DNA from: Candidatus Omnitrophota bacterium
GTDB taxonomy: Bacteria > Omnitrophota > Gorgyraeia > Duberdicusellales > 4484-171
Length of the DNA stretch: 5,364 nt
Assembly (NCBI GenBank): GCA_028717025.1
Contig: JAQUOR010000129.1
Location: 1 to 5,364 of the forward strand
Reading direction: 5' to 3'
Shown here: piece by piece, positions 5,212 through 5,364 of the stretch
Numbering within the stretch: the first letter of the stretch is position 1
Layout of the letters: every line of letters begins with the position of its first letter
Notes under the pieces: model-generated
Databases searched by the model: none
Seen by the model: the letters and a program-made list of their open reading frames with translations, nothing else
What the model was told of the DNA's origin: nothing
Program-made: the position numbers and the translations under genes

Positions 5212-5364
5212 AAAAGATAGTCCACAACCAGAAGTCCATAGTCCGCAGAAAAATAAAAGTATTTTTTCTTTCATTTCTTTTTTGTGCTGCCATCTGCCGT
5301 CTGCCATCTGCCGTCTGTTTTGCCGAAGACGACGTTGCCGAATATGTCAAAGAAGCCTGGGCAT
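5208..5364 (+). CDS. Exported protein of unknown function, N-terminal part (runs off the window end)
   Basis: Only 52 codons are visible, so I cannot name a family. The ATG overlaps the TGA of the upstream permease (ATGA), and AGGAG at 5193-5197 lies 10 nt upstream, giving a coupled start. The N-terminus looks like a Sec signal peptide: a long basic region (K2, K3, K9, R13, R14, K15, K17), a hydrophobic core (KVFFLSFLFCAAIC, 17-30), then RLPSAVCFA with a plausible cleavage after A39, followed by an acidic mature start EDDVAEYVKEAWA. The oddity is that heptanucleotide repeats encode both the basic region (HNQKSIVR) and the end of the signal peptide (AICRLPSAVC). Co-transcription with a sugar importer hints at a periplasmic or surface protein tied to sugar use, but that is inference. 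No other ATG or GTG in this frame is available inside the window. Confidence 0.7.
   Translation, partial: MKKIVHNQKSIVRRKIKVFFLSFLFCAAICRLPSAVCFAEDDVAEYVKEAWA
5217..5244 (+). repeat. Degenerate heptanucleotide tandem repeat, ATAGTCC family
   Basis: Four 7-nt units in perfect register: ATAGTCC (5217-5223), ACAACCA (5224-5230, degenerate), GAAGTCC (5231-5237) and ATAGTCC (5238-5244). They lie inside the signal-peptide coding region and encode its basic segment. Two exact ATAGTCC copies exactly 21 nt apart are the firm evidence; the middle units are weaker. Confidence 0.55.
5287..5317 (+). repeat. Heptanucleotide tandem repeat, alternating CTGCCAT / CTGCCGT
   Basis: Four complete 7-nt units plus a partial CTG: CTGCCAT (5287), CTGCCGT (5294), CTGCCAT (5301), CTGCCGT (5308), CTG (5315-5317). 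This is equally two perfect copies of a 14-nt dimer. It lies in frame in the end of the signal-peptide coding region, and since 7 is not a multiple of 3, gain or loss of one unit would shift the reading frame. Confidence 0.9.

Noticed and set aside
5044..5307. Minus-strand open frame of 87 codons
   Set aside because: It runs antisense through the MalG-like C-terminus and the heptamer repeats. Its composition follows from the repeats and the overlapping real genes.
5217..5317. Heptamer arrays considered as a CRISPR array or iterons of an origin
   Set aside because: The units are contiguous 7-mers without spacers, lie inside a coding frame, and no cas or rep gene is present.
5284..5364. Alternative GTG-started frame across the second heptamer array
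   Set aside because: It is open to the window end but gives a product without a signal peptide or sensible composition. The ATG at 5208 has an ATGA overlap, an AGGAG site and a good signal peptide followed by an acidic mature start.

Overview
The window looks like part of a chromosome from an uncultured, probably Gram-negative bacterium with moderate GC. Genes are closely packed, and short tandem and inverted repeats sit at gene edges. The protein style and the repeat types recall Omnitrophota- or PVC-like metagenomic genomes. That placement is only an impression and no marker gene here settles it.

Layout: (1) 1-1006, minus strand: the N-terminal 335 codons of a divergent FtsH-type membrane AAA+ protease, whose peptidase half lies beyond the window. 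(2) 1007-1174: a divergent intergenic region with a promoter-like signal for each flanking gene, both very close to their start codons. (3) 1175-2026, plus strand: purU, formyltetrahydrofolate deformylase, complete with its ACT domain and catalytic Asn/His/Asp residues. (4) 2027-2202: an intergenic region with a candidate promoter and a GC-rich imperfect hairpin built from short repeats. (5) 2203-5211: three overlapping genes for a CUT1-type carbohydrate ABC importer (lipoprotein binding protein, MalF-like permease, MalG-like permease). No ATPase gene is present. (6) From 5208: a fourth gene in the same run, overlapping the last permease by 4 nt. It encodes a signal-peptide protein cut off by the window end, and its first 110 nt carry two different heptanucleotide repeat arrays.

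The importer genes form a clear operon: the binding protein captures a sugar or oligosaccharide outside the inner membrane and hands it to the two-permease channel, which an ATPase encoded elsewhere would drive. The exported protein at the end is probably co-transcribed. PurU and the FtsH-like protease are housekeeping-type genes with no visible functional link to the transporter.

Most of the window is ordinary. The parts most worth a second look are the in-frame heptamer arrays inside the signal-peptide coding region at 5217-5317, the repeat hairpin in the transporter leader at 2106-2181, and the FtsH-like protein with almost no periplasmic domain. I see no convincing evidence of a wholly new system.
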